Assembly: GCA_002355455.1 (NCBI GenBank)
Contig: AP017375.1
Span: 2,666,001-2,730,000 of the forward strand
From: Stanieria sp. NIES-3757
Lineage (GTDB): Bacteria > Cyanobacteriota > Cyanobacteriia > Cyanobacteriales > Xenococcaceae
Length of the DNA stretch: 64,000 bases
Direction: 5' to 3'
A model generated the notes under the pieces. It saw nothing but the letters and a program-made list of their open reading frames with translations. It was not told where the DNA came from and ran no database searches. The translations under genes were made by a program, and so were the position numbers. Below are positions 16,978 to 27,164 of the stretch, in pieces; positions within the stretch are counted from its first letter, which is position 1, and each line of letters opens with the position of its first letter.

Positions 16978-19704
16978 TTACTCATTTCCTTCAATTAATT
17001 CCCAGAACAGATCATTTTGAGCAATGCCATCAAAGCTAAGATCGATTCTGGCTTCGTTGCGATATTTAGGATCTAAATTAATTGCTTGTTTGAGATTTTC
17101 TACGGCTAACTCGGCTTGATTTTGGAGCGCATAACAGGTAGATTTAAGATAATAAGCGATCGCATAATCGGGTTTGATGGTAATGGCGCGATCGCAACTG
17201 TTGATAGCTTCTTCGTATCGTTCTAACTGACGTAGGCTTTTTGCTTGATATTGCCAAGCTTTGATTAGTTCTGATTGTAATTGAAGTGCTTTGTCGTAGG
17301 AAGCAACTGCATCTTGATATCTTTCTAACATATCTAATGCCATGCCACGATTCATCCAAGCAACGGCATCTTCTGGTTGAATTTGCACAGCGCGATCAAA
17401 AGATTGAAAAGCTGGTTCGTTTTGCAGTAACATTCCCAAAGCAACACCGCGATCTACCCAAGCTTGATGATAATCTGGTTTGAGTTCGATTACTTTATCG
17501 TAGGCGATCACTGCATCTTCATAGCGTTTGAGTCTGCTAAAACTAATTCCTTTTTGTAACCAAGCGTCTGTATTGTTAGGATTATTCTTAATTGTATTAT
17601 TAAATGCTGCGATCGCACCTTCATAACGTTGTAATTCTTTAAGAGCTAAACCTCTCTGATACCAAGCTTGCTCATAATTTGGTTGTAATTCCAGGATATT
17701 ATCATAAAGAGCGATCGCTTCTTCGGCTTTTCCTGCTGCTAATAAATCATTACCTTGTTGAATTAATTCGGCAGGATCGAAGAATAATTGCGGTTGATTA
17801 ATTTTAGCTGTTTCTAACTGTTTGCTAAGAGTTTGTAAGTTATTTTTTAGTTCGACCACAGCTTGTTCGGCAATTTCTGTGGGAGTAATTTTAGCTAATT
17901 GTTGTAGGATTTGTTCTTTTTGACTAGTAGCGTTACTTTCTAACTGACTTAATTGTTGAGCAAAGTCGGTTTCTAATTGTTTAAAAGTAGTAATAGTTTG
18001 TTCTTGACGTTGTTGTAATTGTGATTGAAGTTGGGAAAATTGAGCGATAATTTCTTGTTGTAATTGTGACCAATTTTGTTGAGTTTGAGTTGATTGATTT
18101 TCTAGTTGCGATCGCTGTTGATTTAACTGTTGTTTAAATTGATTTTCTAATTGTTTAACATTTATTTCAATTTGTTTTAGCTGTTCTTTACTATCAGTTT
18201 GAGCTTTAGTTAATTGGGCTGTAAGCTCTGTCGTTAACTGATTTAACTGTTGTAGATATAAATCCTTTTGTTGTTGGGCTTGCTGTTCGATTTCTTGATA
18301 AATTGTAGTAAGTTTTTCGGTTAACTGAGATTCTAATTTTTGTAAACCTTGACCCCAACTTTCTTGGCGTTTTGTAGCGTCAGCTTTTATTCTTGTCAAC
18401 TCTTGATTTAAATCTGAAGCAGATTGTTGAAAAGAGGTTAATAAACCTTGTTTTTGATTGTTAATTTCCGTTTGGATTTGAGCAAGTTGAGGCTTAAATT
18501 GAGAACCTAACTGATTTAAATTAGTAACTAGAGTATCTTTCTCTTTTTGAACTTCTGTTTGAATGTTCATTAATTTTTGAATTACTTTTCGCTCTGCCTG
18601 TTGCCAATTTTGCGCGATCGTATCTTTTTGTTGTTGTAGTTCTTGTTTGAGTTGGTCTAGTTGAGGAGTAAATTCAGAAGTTAATTGTTCTAAATTTTGA
18701 TAATGAGATGTTTGCCGTTGTTGAACTTCAGTTTTAAGTCCCGTTAACAAAGCCTTAAATTCCGCAGTTAATTGTTCTAAATCATTAGAAGAGGAAGTTT
18801 TTTGTTGTTCGATTTCAGCTTGGAGTTTCGCGAGTAAGTTTTTAAAATCAGAAGTTAATTGTTCTAAATTTTGCTTATGAGATATTTGTCGTTGTTGAAC
18901 CTCAGTTTGGAGTTGATTAACAAGTTCATCGAATTGATTAGTAGATTGATTAAGCTGTTGAAAAATTGAATCTTGATGCTGAGTAACTGTTAAAGCGATC
19001 GCATCTAAACGAGTAGGAAATTCTTGACTTAGTTGTTGAATATTTTGAATAACTTGGTCTTGTTTCTGTTGAGCCAGAATAGTTAATTCTTCAATTTTTT
19101 CACTATACTGATTCGTAAATTTGGCGAGATTTTGTTGAGCTTCTTTAGTCTGACGTTCGATAGTAACAATACTTTGTTGTTGCAGTTGAGCTAATTCTGA
19201 TAAAAGTTGAGATACTTGTGCTTTTTTTCCGTTTAATTCTTGCTGAAAAACTTCGGTTTGCTGTTCAATTCTTTGATTTAATTCCAAATTACTTTGCAAG
19301 ATTGCTTGAACTTGTTCGGTAACTTGTTGAAGTTGTTGTTTCGCAGTAGTTAATTCGTGAAGATTTTTACTAACCAGATGGGCAACTTCCCGAGCAACAG
19401 ATCTTCTGAGTAACCATAAAGAAGCTAAAACACCTGTTAATAAAACTGCTAAAGAAACTAAAATAACTAAATTAAATTGAGTCAGAGTTCGGTTAAAAAT
19501 CCGATTAGCTTCTGCCTGAATTTGTTGTTGAATTTCTGAATTAGGTGTAGTTGGTGTTTCGGTAGTAGTTTGTGCCAAAATTGGTTGAGAAGTAGCTGCA
19601 TCAAAACCTTTTGCATTAGCCGTACCAACAGATAACAGAAAAGCTGTCAACATCATGGTAGTTGATGACGTTAAAGAAACTAGATTGGAATGTTTGCGTT
19701 TCAT
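16978..19704 (-). CDS. Membrane-anchored coiled-coil protein with C-terminal TPR repeats
   Basis: 908 residues. A signal-like hydrophobic stretch lies at about 10-32, and a clear transmembrane helix at about 77-100 (LVILVSLAVLLTGVLASLWLL). Residues 110-650 are a Gln-rich coiled coil with recurring units such as QTEVQQRQTSHYQNLEQLT, suggesting internal duplication. The last 240 residues hold about six TPR units, for example AIALYDNILELQPNYEQAWYQRG and AVIAYDKVIELKPDYHQAWVDRG. The long rod plus TPR platform suggests a scaffold across the periplasm or at the membrane. I do not recognise a named protein. The repeated Gln codons (CAA/CAG) give the DNA a strong strand bias here. Confidence 0.8.
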   Translation of the reverse strand: MKRKHSNLVSLTSSTTMMLTAFLLSVGTANAKGFDAATSQPILAQTTTETPTTPNSEIQQQIQAEANRIFNRTLTQFNLVILVSLAVLLTGVLASLWLLRRSVAREVAHLVSKNLHELTTAKQQLQQVTEQVQAILQSNLELNQRIEQQTEVFQQELNGKKAQVSQLLSELAQLQQQSIVTIERQTKEAQQNLAKFTNQYSEKIEELTILAQQKQDQVIQNIQQLSQEFPTRLDAIALTVTQHQDSIFQQLNQSTNQFDELVNQLQTEVQQRQISHKQNLEQLTSDFKNLLAKLQAEIEQQKTSSSNDLEQLTAEFKALLTGLKTEVQQRQTSHYQNLEQLTSEFTPQLDQLKQELQQQKDTIAQNWQQAERKVIQKLMNIQTEVQKEKDTLVTNLNQLGSQFKPQLAQIQTEINNQKQGLLTSFQQSASDLNQELTRIKADATKRQESWGQGLQKLESQLTEKLTTIYQEIEQQAQQQKDLYLQQLNQLTTELTAQLTKAQTDSKEQLKQIEINVKQLENQFKQQLNQQRSQLENQSTQTQQNWSQLQQEIIAQFSQLQSQLQQRQEQTITTFKQLETDFAQQLSQLESNATSQKEQILQQLAKITPTEIAEQAVVELKNNLQTLSKQLETAKINQPQLFFDPAELIQQGNDLLAAGKAEEAIALYDNILELQPNYEQAWYQRGLALKELQRYEGAIAAFNNTIKNNPNNTDAWLQKGISFSRLKRYEDAVIAYDKVIELKPDYHQAWVDRGVALGMLLQNEPAFQSFDRAVQIQPEDAVAWMNRGMALDMLERYQDAVASYDKALQLQSELIKAWQYQAKSLRQLERYEEAINSCDRAITIKPDYAIAYYLKSTCYALQNQAELAVENLKQAINLDPKYRNEARIDLSFDGIAQNDLFWELIEGNE

Positions 19705-19814
19705 GAAAGACTACCTCAATCTGTTGGCATGATTTATCTGGACAACTACATCTAGAGTAATCAAAATTATCTCACTATTGCAGACTGTTGATACAAAATA
19801 CGGGTAGTCCGCAA

Positions 19815-19837
19815 ACCCATCGTCTTTAGACATGGGT
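19815..19837. repeat. Hairpin resembling an IS200/IS605-type element end
   Basis: ACCCAT and ATGGGT enclose GTCT-TT-AGAC with one unpaired C, giving a compact imperfect hairpin. It is followed by GTGCGAACTCGCC and GCGTCAATAAAT. Hairpins with a GTCTTTAGAC tip followed by GTCAAT are familiar next to TnpB-bearing IS200/IS605 elements in cyanobacteria. No tnpA or tnpB remains, so this would be a solitary end. The link to that family is from memory of the pattern, not a search. Confidence 0.35.
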
Positions 19838-19960
19838 GCGAACTCGCCGTGGAAGCGTCAATAAATATAGTGTACACATCGCTAGTTTAGAAAGAATCTT
19901 CTTAAATATTCTGCTTAATTTTTAGCCAAACATTTTGACAAACGCAAAAAAAAATAACCA

Positions 19961-20062
19961 CAATACCAAATGCGATCGTGACGTAAGGAGCGAACCCCTC
20001 GCGGTTTTCTACTCGAAAGGAGTGAACTTCTCGCTTTCTAATGAAAAATTGCATTGGTATTG
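19961..20062. repeat. 102-bp MITE-like element with terminal inverted repeats
   Basis: Left end CAATACCAAATGC (19961-19973) and right end GCATTGGTATTG (20051-20062) are inverted copies with one base inserted. Inside are two diverged direct repeats (GGAGCGAACCCCTCGCG and GGAGTGAACTTCTCGC). The element is non-coding. Its size, terminal repeats and intergenic site fit a miniature mobile element. Confidence 0.5.
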
Positions 20063-20116
20063 GGTTAATTAAAAGCTAGCTATTTAGTTCAAGCCTCGTC
20101 GCAGTATCGAGCGCAA

Positions 20117-21115
20117 TTATTGTTTGCTACTTTTCCACCAACCCCAGGCTTTTTTAGTGCTGAAGATAATTGCTACTCCGAAAATACCAAAACTAGGAGA
20201 AAATTCAAAGGGAACAGCATAAACTTCTCTATTTACATCCCAACCGATGTCTTCCAGTCCAGCATAATCAAGTCTTGTTAGCAACTTGCGATCGCCATAA
20301 GTAATAGTTGTATCCATCGCAGTTTCTAAACCATCAATTTCGACATCATCATCCCAATGTCCACCATCTAAAGGAACTAAACCACCATATATTTGCTGAG
20401 ATTTAGTGCCAGTAAAATTGCTCCCCGATACTAAATTATTCCAATTAGTACTAGTTCCAAAACCCATCACGTGGGCAATTTCATGAATGGCTACAGATAA
20501 AAAATCGGCTTCATTATTGTCTAGTCCAGTTTCATCAGAGCCAAAGTGCCATCTTGTACCATTGGGTGCAGTACTGGAATCATATTCTACATCGAAGGAC
20601 ATCGAGCCTCCCCATAAAGAAGCTTCTAATCGTCTAGTCTGATAGGCGTTAGTGAAGGTACTACCAGCAAAAGATAATCTCGAAGAACCCCCTCTTCCAC
20701 CAATTCCCAGAGTATTAGAGCCTAGTTCATCTGAACCAACAAAAATTCGGATTTCATTTTGATTAATTGTTCGGTCAGTTAATGATATGGTCGTGGTTGT
20801 ATCTCTAGGATCGGTAAATGTAATCGTAAAAGTTTCTCCTGCGCCTGGTACAAGTGCTGGTAAGGTATCATCAATAAAATTTTCAAAATAACTAGCAGCT
20901 TGATCGAGAATGCTTTTTCGACTTGAGTTTGTACCACTAAAAAAATTATTACTATCGTAAGTATAATCAAACGTAATATTAATTGCTTCAGCCCTTTGAA
21001 TTTGTCCAACCAATGATTGTAAAAACAGCAAAGTCAGACTGGAGCCGAATAAAAAACGTGAATAATAAGGAGCAAACATAAAACCAATACTCTTCCTTAA
21101 GGTTAATCCAGCCAT
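20117..21115 (-). CDS. Secreted zinc metalloprotease (HExxHxxGF) with VPFEFSPS sorting tail
   Basis: 332 residues. The signal peptide covers about residues 1-44 (FLFGSSLTLLFLQSLVG, then AEA). The body carries the metzincin-type zinc site HEIAHVMGFG (about residue 213 onward), preceded by a region of beta strands and Gly/Ser turns. The end is VPFEFSPSFG, a hydrophobic helix (IFGVAIIFS) and basic residues (KKAWGWWKSSK), the same tripartite sorting tail as in the 11494-12468 protein. It should be a secreted, surface-anchored protease. The substrate is unknown. It is divergent from ndhS. Confidence 0.8.
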   Translation of the reverse strand: MAGLTLRKSIGFMFAPYYSRFLFGSSLTLLFLQSLVGQIQRAEAINITFDYTYDSNNFFSGTNSSRKSILDQAASYFENFIDDTLPALVPGAGETFTITFTDPRDTTTTISLTDRTINQNEIRIFVGSDELGSNTLGIGGRGGSSRLSFAGSTFTNAYQTRRLEASLWGGSMSFDVEYDSSTAPNGTRWHFGSDETGLDNNEADFLSVAIHEIAHVMGFGTSTNWNNLVSGSNFTGTKSQQIYGGLVPLDGGHWDDDVEIDGLETAMDTTITYGDRKLLTRLDYAGLEDIGWDVNREVYAVPFEFSPSFGIFGVAIIFSTKKAWGWWKSSKQ

Positions 21116-21455
21116 TAACAGTTATCAATCAACCAAACTCCTCAAATCAAATAAAATATTTAATAAAAAAAAAGTTTGGTAAAAAATAAAGTCTTTGATT
21201 TAATTCAGTTTTTTCGCTAGATACTCTTAGTATTCCCAGTTTATTTTTTTTTCGCCAACAATTAACCAGTATTTAAAACGGCTTATTTGTACTTGACTTT
21301 TACTTAAAAAACGTCTATTTTGTCGATAAATAAATATTAGTAATTATCTTTAAGAGTAATTACGATTTAAAAATCTATTGCAAGATTACAGTTGCTTTAT
21401 CTAAAATAATTTTTTTGATAAGCTAAATAGAAAAATTACTTAAAATCTGATTACT
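21116..21455. other. Divergent promoter region, metalloprotease and ndhS
   Basis: 340 bp, very AT-rich with many T runs, between two divergent starts. It must contain both promoters. I could not pick out a confident -35/-10 pair, operator or hairpin. Confidence 0.4.
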
Positions 21456-21653
21456 ATGGCAATTATTCTTCCAGGTACAACAGTTAAAGTTACTAACCCT
21501 GATGATACCTACTACAATTTTCAAGGATTAGTACAAAGAATTGACGATAATCGAGTCGCTGTTTTATTTGAAGGGGGGAACTGGGATAAGCTAGTTACCT
21601 TTCAACTGTCTGAGTTAGAAGCAGTCGATTTGACTAAAGGGAAGAAAAAATAA
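21456..21653 (+). CDS. ndhS: NAD(P)H-quinone oxidoreductase (NDH-1) subunit S
   Basis: A 65-residue protein with the highly conserved run [17 protein letters not shown] and then FQGLVQRI and [13 protein letters not shown]. This matches NdhS (Ssl0352 in Synechocystis), an SH3-like subunit of the photosynthetic NDH-1 complex that helps ferredoxin dock for cyclic electron flow. It acts on the cytoplasmic face of the thylakoid membrane. The Lys-rich end (TKGKKK) is normal for the family. Confidence 0.88.
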   Translation: MAIILPGTTVKVTNPDDTYYNFQGLVQRIDDNRVAVLFEGGNWDKLVTFQLSELEAVDLTKGKKK

Positions 21654-21719
21654 TAACGCTTTCAGAAGATGCACTTATAATGCTAGTCAGAATTAATAGT
21701 TCACGCATTCAGATTAGTT

Positions 21720-22388
21720 ATGCGTCTTCCCTTACCTCAATTTGCTGTTGATAATCGCCATCCGCACCATATTGCTGAAGTAATTGAAACAGCAACTACT
21801 CAATTTTTGGCTCAGTGTTTAGAACCAGACGATTTAAATTTTCCCAAAATGCCTCCCTTTGGCAGTTGGGTAAAATCTCTCGATGAAGAATCTGGTAACA
21901 AAATCTATGCGGTTGTTACTTTCGTAACTACTACACCGATTGATAGTATTCATCGTGCTAGAGCCTTGGGTTTGAGTTTAGCAGAATTACGAGAACAACA
22001 GCCTCAGATCTTTGCGATGCTCAAAACTGAATTTAAAGCTGCGATCGTTGGATTTGAAATACCTCCTGTTTCAGGAAATGGCAATAGTCCCCAATTAGGT
22101 CCAAGTTACCAATACTTACCTCCTCGTCCTCCTCAAATTCATCAAAGTGTCTATCATTGTGAAGCATCCGAGGTAATTAACTTTACGGAAAAATTAGATT
22201 TTTTAAGGACTTTACTTCAAGTCAAAGATGTACCAGTAGAATCTTTAGTTGCAGCTTCAATTAGAGAAGTATATCGGTTACGTCAAGCAAATCGAGATTG
22301 GTTAGTCCAAGTAGGAAGAAATTTAAGTATTTTATTAAAAGATGATTACGATCGCCTGCGTTATATTCTCAGTCAAATTCATTGGTAA
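21720..22388 (+). CDS. Conserved hypothetical protein (possible HAS-barrel domain)
   Basis: 222 residues, soluble, with no signal peptide. The N-terminal half has beta-strand character and a Pro-rich linker (GPSYQYLPPRPPQIHQ). The C-terminal half is helical (VESLVAASIREVYRLRQANRDWL). The family looks cyanobacterial, and the N-terminal part may be a HAS-barrel-type domain as found on HerA-like ATPases, but I cannot confirm this from the sequence. It lies 66 bp after ndhS on the same strand, so co-transcription is possible. Confidence 0.55.
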   Translation: MRLPLPQFAVDNRHPHHIAEVIETATTQFLAQCLEPDDLNFPKMPPFGSWVKSLDEESGNKIYAVVTFVTTTPIDSIHRARALGLSLAELREQQPQIFAMLKTEFKAAIVGFEIPPVSGNGNSPQLGPSYQYLPPRPPQIHQSVYHCEASEVINFTEKLDFLRTLLQVKDVPVESLVAASIREVYRLRQANRDWLVQVGRNLSILLKDDYDRLRYILSQIHW

Positions 22389-22394
22389 CCAAAG

Positions 22395-22437
22395 GCGTTG
22401 TTGAAAGGAAATCAATTAGATTTGAACCACAACGCCA
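22395..22437. terminator. Bidirectional hairpin between convergent genes
   Basis: GGCGTTGTTG (22395-22404) pairs with CCACAACGCC (22428-22437) with one mismatch. It sits between the stops at 22388 and 22447. Its position and stem strength fit a shared terminator, though there is no long T tract. Confidence 0.5.
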
Positions 22438-22446
22438 GATAAATGA

Positions 22447-24129
22447 TTAGTTAGGTGATAACTCTGCCAAAATAGTAAAACGCACGTGATTAATTGCTAA
22501 CTCACCAATTGAAACTTGTTCTTTATTGACTACCACTCCTTCACTTTTGAGGACTTCAAAAGGCACACCCTTAGCCATTTCCGCATGATACCAAGCCAGT
22601 CCCATAAAAAAGCGAGTTGGATAAGGGCCACCTTCAAAAATATCATCGGGATTAGATTCCATTGGTAGCCATCCTATACCAGGTAAATAAAATTCCATCC
22701 AAACATGATTGTAATCTGGTAAAAGAGGAATTCCTTTTTGATGAGGATAGGGTGGACACTTATAACGTCCAACTGTTCGACAAGCAATGTCATTAAGACG
22801 AGATAAAGCCAAAAGCAATCCTAAATATTCGCCACAGGAACCAACACCACGTTTGAGAACAATATGGGGGGGATCGATATGGGGTTTGATTCCGTAAGAT
22901 AGTTTGTCGTAGACATAGTTACGAATACTATAGATTTTTCTGAGAATATTTGTTTCTCTACCGATCGCATCTTCCGCAGCACGACGAATAATTTCTGTAT
23001 CCATTGCTAAGTCGTCATTGTCTATTAAGTATTTTTGACGAAATTCACTCTCTAGTTCGGGTAATTTTTCACAATCTCGCGGTTTAATCTGATATTTAAT
23101 GCTCCAAACTTCTAAGGTTGCTTTCCAGCCAAAAACATAGCGGTCTTCCGATCGCAGGACATCAAACTTAAAAACAGCTATTCTCTGTCCATCCTGAATT
23201 TCTTCAGTAAAAGGTAGTCCAATTGGTTCGATTTTTCTGATTTTTTGACGGTCAGTTTCCGCTGGCAAAGCAATGCGCCATTCTACGTCTTTTAGTTCAA
23301 TCGGATCGAGGGGTGCCATTTCCTCAACATAAGACATCTCAACTAAATAACCATTAGAAAGAGAGTAGCGTTTTTCTGGATCGTAGTGGAAATAAAGCGG
23401 ATGAACAAAAGTGCGATCGCGATATTGTAATTCGTAGTTAGGATTAGCATTGGGATTATCCCGAATATAAAGTTCTCGGTCAGTATAGGCAACGTAGAGT
23501 GTTTGCTTTCCTGTGGCAGGATCGAGATAAAAAGCTAATCCTGTGGGAGATTCAAAGGGAGTTAAAACACTAAAAATTGTTTTGCCAGTAGCTCGATCTA
23601 AACAATAAACTGTTTGTTCTAAATCGTCAGTTAACCAAATTTCTTCATCTCTCACGGCAATATTTTCGATGCCAATGCCGGGACTATAAAGATGAGTAAT
23701 CTTTTGTTTGGTTTCGCGATTATAAATCTGAATTTCTCCTGTTTTTTGGCTAGTAACATAAATAGTTGACTGCCAAACTGCGATGCCATCGGCGCGATAA
23801 GAGAGTCTGAGAAATAATTCTGGAGTTAATTGAGGAGCTGTTAAGTCACAATAATAAATACTATCTTCAGTGGTAAACCAGAGAGTATCTTCCGAGATCG
23901 TGAGTCCTGTAGCACCAATAAAGTTTGACCAGTTTTCAGAATTAACAATGATCGTGTTATCCGTATGAGGATCGATTTTTAATAAATAGCCATTTCTTGA
24001 ATCAATTGCCCATAATAAATCTTGATAAAAAGCAATGCCATAAATCGAGCAAGCTGCAATTGGTCTAATCGTTTTTCCGTCAAAAGGAAGAGAATTCGCT
24101 GAGTTAAGGATCATGCTCGGTGAAATCAA
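22447..24129 (-). CDS. Transglutaminase-like protein with N-terminal beta-propeller
   Basis: 560 residues. Residues 1 to about 250 look like a beta-propeller, with repeated YDQDLLWAIDSRNG-like and GLTISEDTLWFTTED-like strands as in NHL or PQQ-like repeats. Residues about 390-510 are a transglutaminase-like core with the cysteine in GSCGEYLGLLLAL, the histidine in YNHVWMEF and the acid in MESNPDD, so the triad is present. Such domains in bacteria are usually peptidases or peptide transferases. No signal peptide is evident, so it is probably cytoplasmic. The exact function is unknown. Confidence 0.8.
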   Translation of the reverse strand: MISPSMILNSANSLPFDGKTIRPIAACSIYGIAFYQDLLWAIDSRNGYLLKIDPHTDNTIIVNSENWSNFIGATGLTISEDTLWFTTEDSIYYCDLTAPQLTPELFLRLSYRADGIAVWQSTIYVTSQKTGEIQIYNRETKQKITHLYSPGIGIENIAVRDEEIWLTDDLEQTVYCLDRATGKTIFSVLTPFESPTGLAFYLDPATGKQTLYVAYTDRELYIRDNPNANPNYELQYRDRTFVHPLYFHYDPEKRYSLSNGYLVEMSYVEEMAPLDPIELKDVEWRIALPAETDRQKIRKIEPIGLPFTEEIQDGQRIAVFKFDVLRSEDRYVFGWKATLEVWSIKYQIKPRDCEKLPELESEFRQKYLIDNDDLAMDTEIIRRAAEDAIGRETNILRKIYSIRNYVYDKLSYGIKPHIDPPHIVLKRGVGSCGEYLGLLLALSRLNDIACRTVGRYKCPPYPHQKGIPLLPDYNHVWMEFYLPGIGWLPMESNPDDIFEGGPYPTRFFMGLAWYHAEMAKGVPFEVLKSEGVVVNKEQVSIGELAINHVRFTILAELSPN

Positions 24130-24300
24130 TCAGTATTTAGATATATTGTGACTATTAAAAGACTATCTTTGTTGTCAAAATTGATCGCAACTTAATAGGT
24201 AGTTTTTCATATTTGAGTCCCAGAATTTAACTTTATATAATTGGAGATCTCTGACTACCATCCTGAGTCTTCCGTGAATTCCCTGAATAATCCCCATTTT

Positions 24301-27069
24301 ATGCCCGAAACTCAACTGCCTTGGCATACCTATTCGATCGACTTTACCTTAAGAAAACTTAATACTAATCCTGAAGTTGGTTTAACTACCGCAGAAGCAG
24401 AACAAAGACTTGCCGATTATGGCAAAAACGAAATTAAGGAAGAGGCTGGTCGTAGTGCGTGGGCTATTTTACTCGATCAATTTCAAGATATCATGCTCCT
24501 GATGTTGATTGGAGTAGCAATTGTCTCTGGAATTTTGGATTTGATCAATTTGCGAAGTAATAGTTTATCGGCGGGAGAAATTCCTTTTAAAGATACGATC
24601 GCAATTTTATCAATTGTTATTTTGAATGGTTTGTTGGGCTACATCCAAGAAAGTCGTGCCGAAAAAGCCCTTGCTGCCCTCAAGAGTTTATCTTCTCCTA
24701 AAATCCAAGTATTAAGAAATGGTCAGAGAATTGAAGTAGACGCACCTCATTTAGTACCAGGAGATCTTATTTTTCTTGAAGCAGGCGATCAACTTTGTGC
24801 TGATGGAAGAATCATTGAAGCTTCTAATCTTCAAATTAGAGAATCTGCCCTCACTGGAGAAGCAAATGCTGTTCATAAATATCCTCTAGCAGAAGGTTTA
24901 GCGGAAGATACGGTCTTGGGCGATCGCGTTAATCTAGTCTTTACTGGTACAGAAGTATTACAAGGAAGAGGCAAAGCTGTTGTGATCAAAACAGGAATGG
25001 AGACGGAACTGGGTAAAATTGCCCAGATGCTGCAAGCAGTAGAGAACGAATCCACTCCTTTACAAAAAAGAATGGATCAATTGGGGCAAGTTTTAGTTTC
25101 CTCTTCGCTGGTTTTGGTAGCGGTAGTAATTTTGATTGGAGTTTTACAAACAGGTTGGAGTCGACTTCAAGAATTAGTAGAAGTTTCTTTATCGATGGCA
25201 GTAGCAGTGGTTCCTGAAGGCTTACCAGCAGTAATTACGGTTACTTTAGCTTTAGGTACGCAACGGATGGTTAAACGGAAGGCCTTAATTCGTAAATTGC
25301 CCGCAGTAGAAACCCTTGGTTCAGTCAACACCATTTGTTCGGATAAAACTGGAACCCTGACACAAAATAAAATGGTCGTACAGCAAGTAGAAGCTGTGCA
25401 ACATTCCTGGTTCGTTACAGGAGAAGGTTATCAACCTACAGGAGATTTTTTTAATTTACAGCAACGAAAGATTCAACCCTCTGATTATCCTGAACTCCAA
25501 ACCTTATTAACTGCTTGTGTTCTTTGTAACGATGCAACTTTATCTCAAAACGATCGAGGAGAATGGAGTATTTTAGGGGATCCAACGGAAGGTGCATTAT
25601 TATCTTTGGCAGGAAAAGCAGGTTTTAACCAACCAACCCTCAATAACAAGATTCAACGAGTAGCAGAGTTTCCTTTTTCTTCAGAACGCAAACGCATGAG
25701 TGTGGTTTGTCGACATTCAGAATTGATCATGTATACCAAGGGTTCTCCTGAATTAATTTTGGAAAGATGTCAATCCTATCTCCAAGGCAATGAAATTTTA
25801 CCCTTAACAGCGAGAGAAAGAAATTTAATTCTGCAAACTAATAACCAAATGGCAGGCAAAGCTTTAAGAGTCTTGGGTTTTGCCTACAAACCCCTAACAG
25901 AAATACCAGCAGCAGAAGAGGCAGAAAGCACCGAACAACAATTAATCTGGTTAGGTTTAGTGGGAATGTTAGATGCACCAAGACTAGAAGCCAAAGAAGC
26001 CGTTGCCAAATGCTTACAAGCAGGAATTCGTCCAGTAATGATCACAGGAGATCATCAACTTACAGCTAATGCGATCGCAGAACAATTAGGCATTGCTAGA
26101 CCAGGAAATCATATTCTTAATGGTCAACAATTAGAACATCTATCTCAAGCAGAACTCGAACAAGAAGTCGAACAAGTAAATATTTATGCCCGAGTTTCTC
26201 CCGAACACAAACTCCGCATTGTCCAAGCTTTACAGAAACAGAGTAAATTTGTTGCCATGACTGGGGATGGTGTTAATGATGCACCTGCCCTCAAACAAGC
26301 GGATATCGGCATTGCTATGGGCATTACGGGTACAGATGTTAGCAAAGAAGCCAGTGATATGGTTTTACTGGATGATAATTTTGCTACTATCGTCGCTGCT
26401 ACTGAAGAGGGAAGAGTTGTTTACAGTAATATTCGTCGTTTCATCAAATATATTTTGGGTAGCAATATTGGTGAGGTAATTGTAATTGCTACTGCACCCA
26501 TTATTGGCTTGTCAGGCGTACCCTTGTCTCCTTTACAAATTCTCTGGATGAATTTAGTAACGGATGGATTACCAGCCTTGGCTTTAGCAGTTGAACCTGC
26601 CGAACCAAATATTATGAAACGTCCTCCTTTTAACCCCCAAGAAAGTATTTTTGCTAGAGGATTAGGGGCTTATATTCTCCGCATTGGCATCATCTTTTCA
26701 ATTATTACGATTACTTTAATGGTCTGGGCATATAATTCGAGTCAAGAATCACCTAATCCCAATGCTTGGAAGACAATGGTATTTACTACTCTTTGTCTTG
26801 CCCAGATGGGACACGCTTTAGCAGTGCGATCGCATGAACGTTTAACGATTGAAATTAATCCTTTTTCTAATCCTTATTTATTAGCTTCTGTAGTCGTCAC
26901 TACGGTATTACAATTAATGTTGATTTATCTTGAACCTCTAAGAAAGTTTTTTAACACAGAATTATTAACCTTGGAACAGTTATTAATCTGTCTTGGTTTT
27001 AGTAGTTTAATGTTTGTTTGGGTTGAGTTTGAAAAATTATTTATTCGTTGGTTTATCAAGAAAAAGTAA
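24301..27069 (+). CDS. Calcium-type cation-translocating P-type ATPase
   Basis: 922 residues from ATG 24301; a TTG at 24241 could add 20 residues but those look non-conserved. It has the P-ATPase hallmarks: ALTGEANAV in the actuator, the phosphorylated Asp (residue 348) in [10 protein letters not shown], the KGSPE nucleotide site, and TGDGVND in the hinge. Transport-site motifs fit the IIA/SERCA-type class: PEGLP in M4 and NLVTDGLPA in M6. About ten membrane helices are expected. The likely job is Ca2+ export across the cytoplasmic or thylakoid membrane, as for cyanobacterial PacL. Cation choice is inferred from these motifs. Confidence 0.92.
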   Translation: MPETQLPWHTYSIDFTLRKLNTNPEVGLTTAEAEQRLADYGKNEIKEEAGRSAWAILLDQFQDIMLLMLIGVAIVSGILDLINLRSNSLSAGEIPFKDTIAILSIVILNGLLGYIQESRAEKALAALKSLSSPKIQVLRNGQRIEVDAPHLVPGDLIFLEAGDQLCADGRIIEASNLQIRESALTGEANAVHKYPLAEGLAEDTVLGDRVNLVFTGTEVLQGRGKAVVIKTGMETELGKIAQMLQAVENESTPLQKRMDQLGQVLVSSSLVLVAVVILIGVLQTGWSRLQELVEVSLSMAVAVVPEGLPAVITVTLALGTQRMVKRKALIRKLPAVETLGSVNTICSDKTGTLTQNKMVVQQVEAVQHSWFVTGEGYQPTGDFFNLQQRKIQPSDYPELQTLLTACVLCNDATLSQNDRGEWSILGDPTEGALLSLAGKAGFNQPTLNNKIQRVAEFPFSSERKRMSVVCRHSELIMYTKGSPELILERCQSYLQGNEILPLTARERNLILQTNNQMAGKALRVLGFAYKPLTEIPAAEEAESTEQQLIWLGLVGMLDAPRLEAKEAVAKCLQAGIRPVMITGDHQLTANAIAEQLGIARPGNHILNGQQLEHLSQAELEQEVEQVNIYARVSPEHKLRIVQALQKQSKFVAMTGDGVNDAPALKQADIGIAMGITGTDVSKEASDMVLLDDNFATIVAATEEGRVVYSNIRRFIKYILGSNIGEVIVIATAPIIGLSGVPLSPLQILWMNLVTDGLPALALAVEPAEPNIMKRPPFNPQESIFARGLGAYILRIGIIFSIITITLMVWAYNSSQESPNPNAWKTMVFTTLCLAQMGHALAVRSHERLTIEINPFSNPYLLASVVVTTVLQLMLIYLEPLRKFFNTELLTLEQLLICLGFSSLMFVWVEFEKLFIRWFIKKK

Positions 27070-27164
27070 TCTTTGATTCTCTTTTTGCTTCTTTTATTTA
27101 GGATTGCTATATAAACAATTAGAATTAGAATCCAACGGGCAAGATTAGGGCGTCTTGAGAAGAA

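Larger units (their letters stand above)
19705..20116. other. Intergenic region with mobile-element debris
   Basis: 412 bp without a gene. It holds a hairpin at 19815-19837 that resembles an end of an IS200/IS605-type element, and a 102-bp structure at 19961-20062 bounded by inverted repeats (both listed separately). The rest is AT-rich and unremarkable. Confidence 0.5.
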
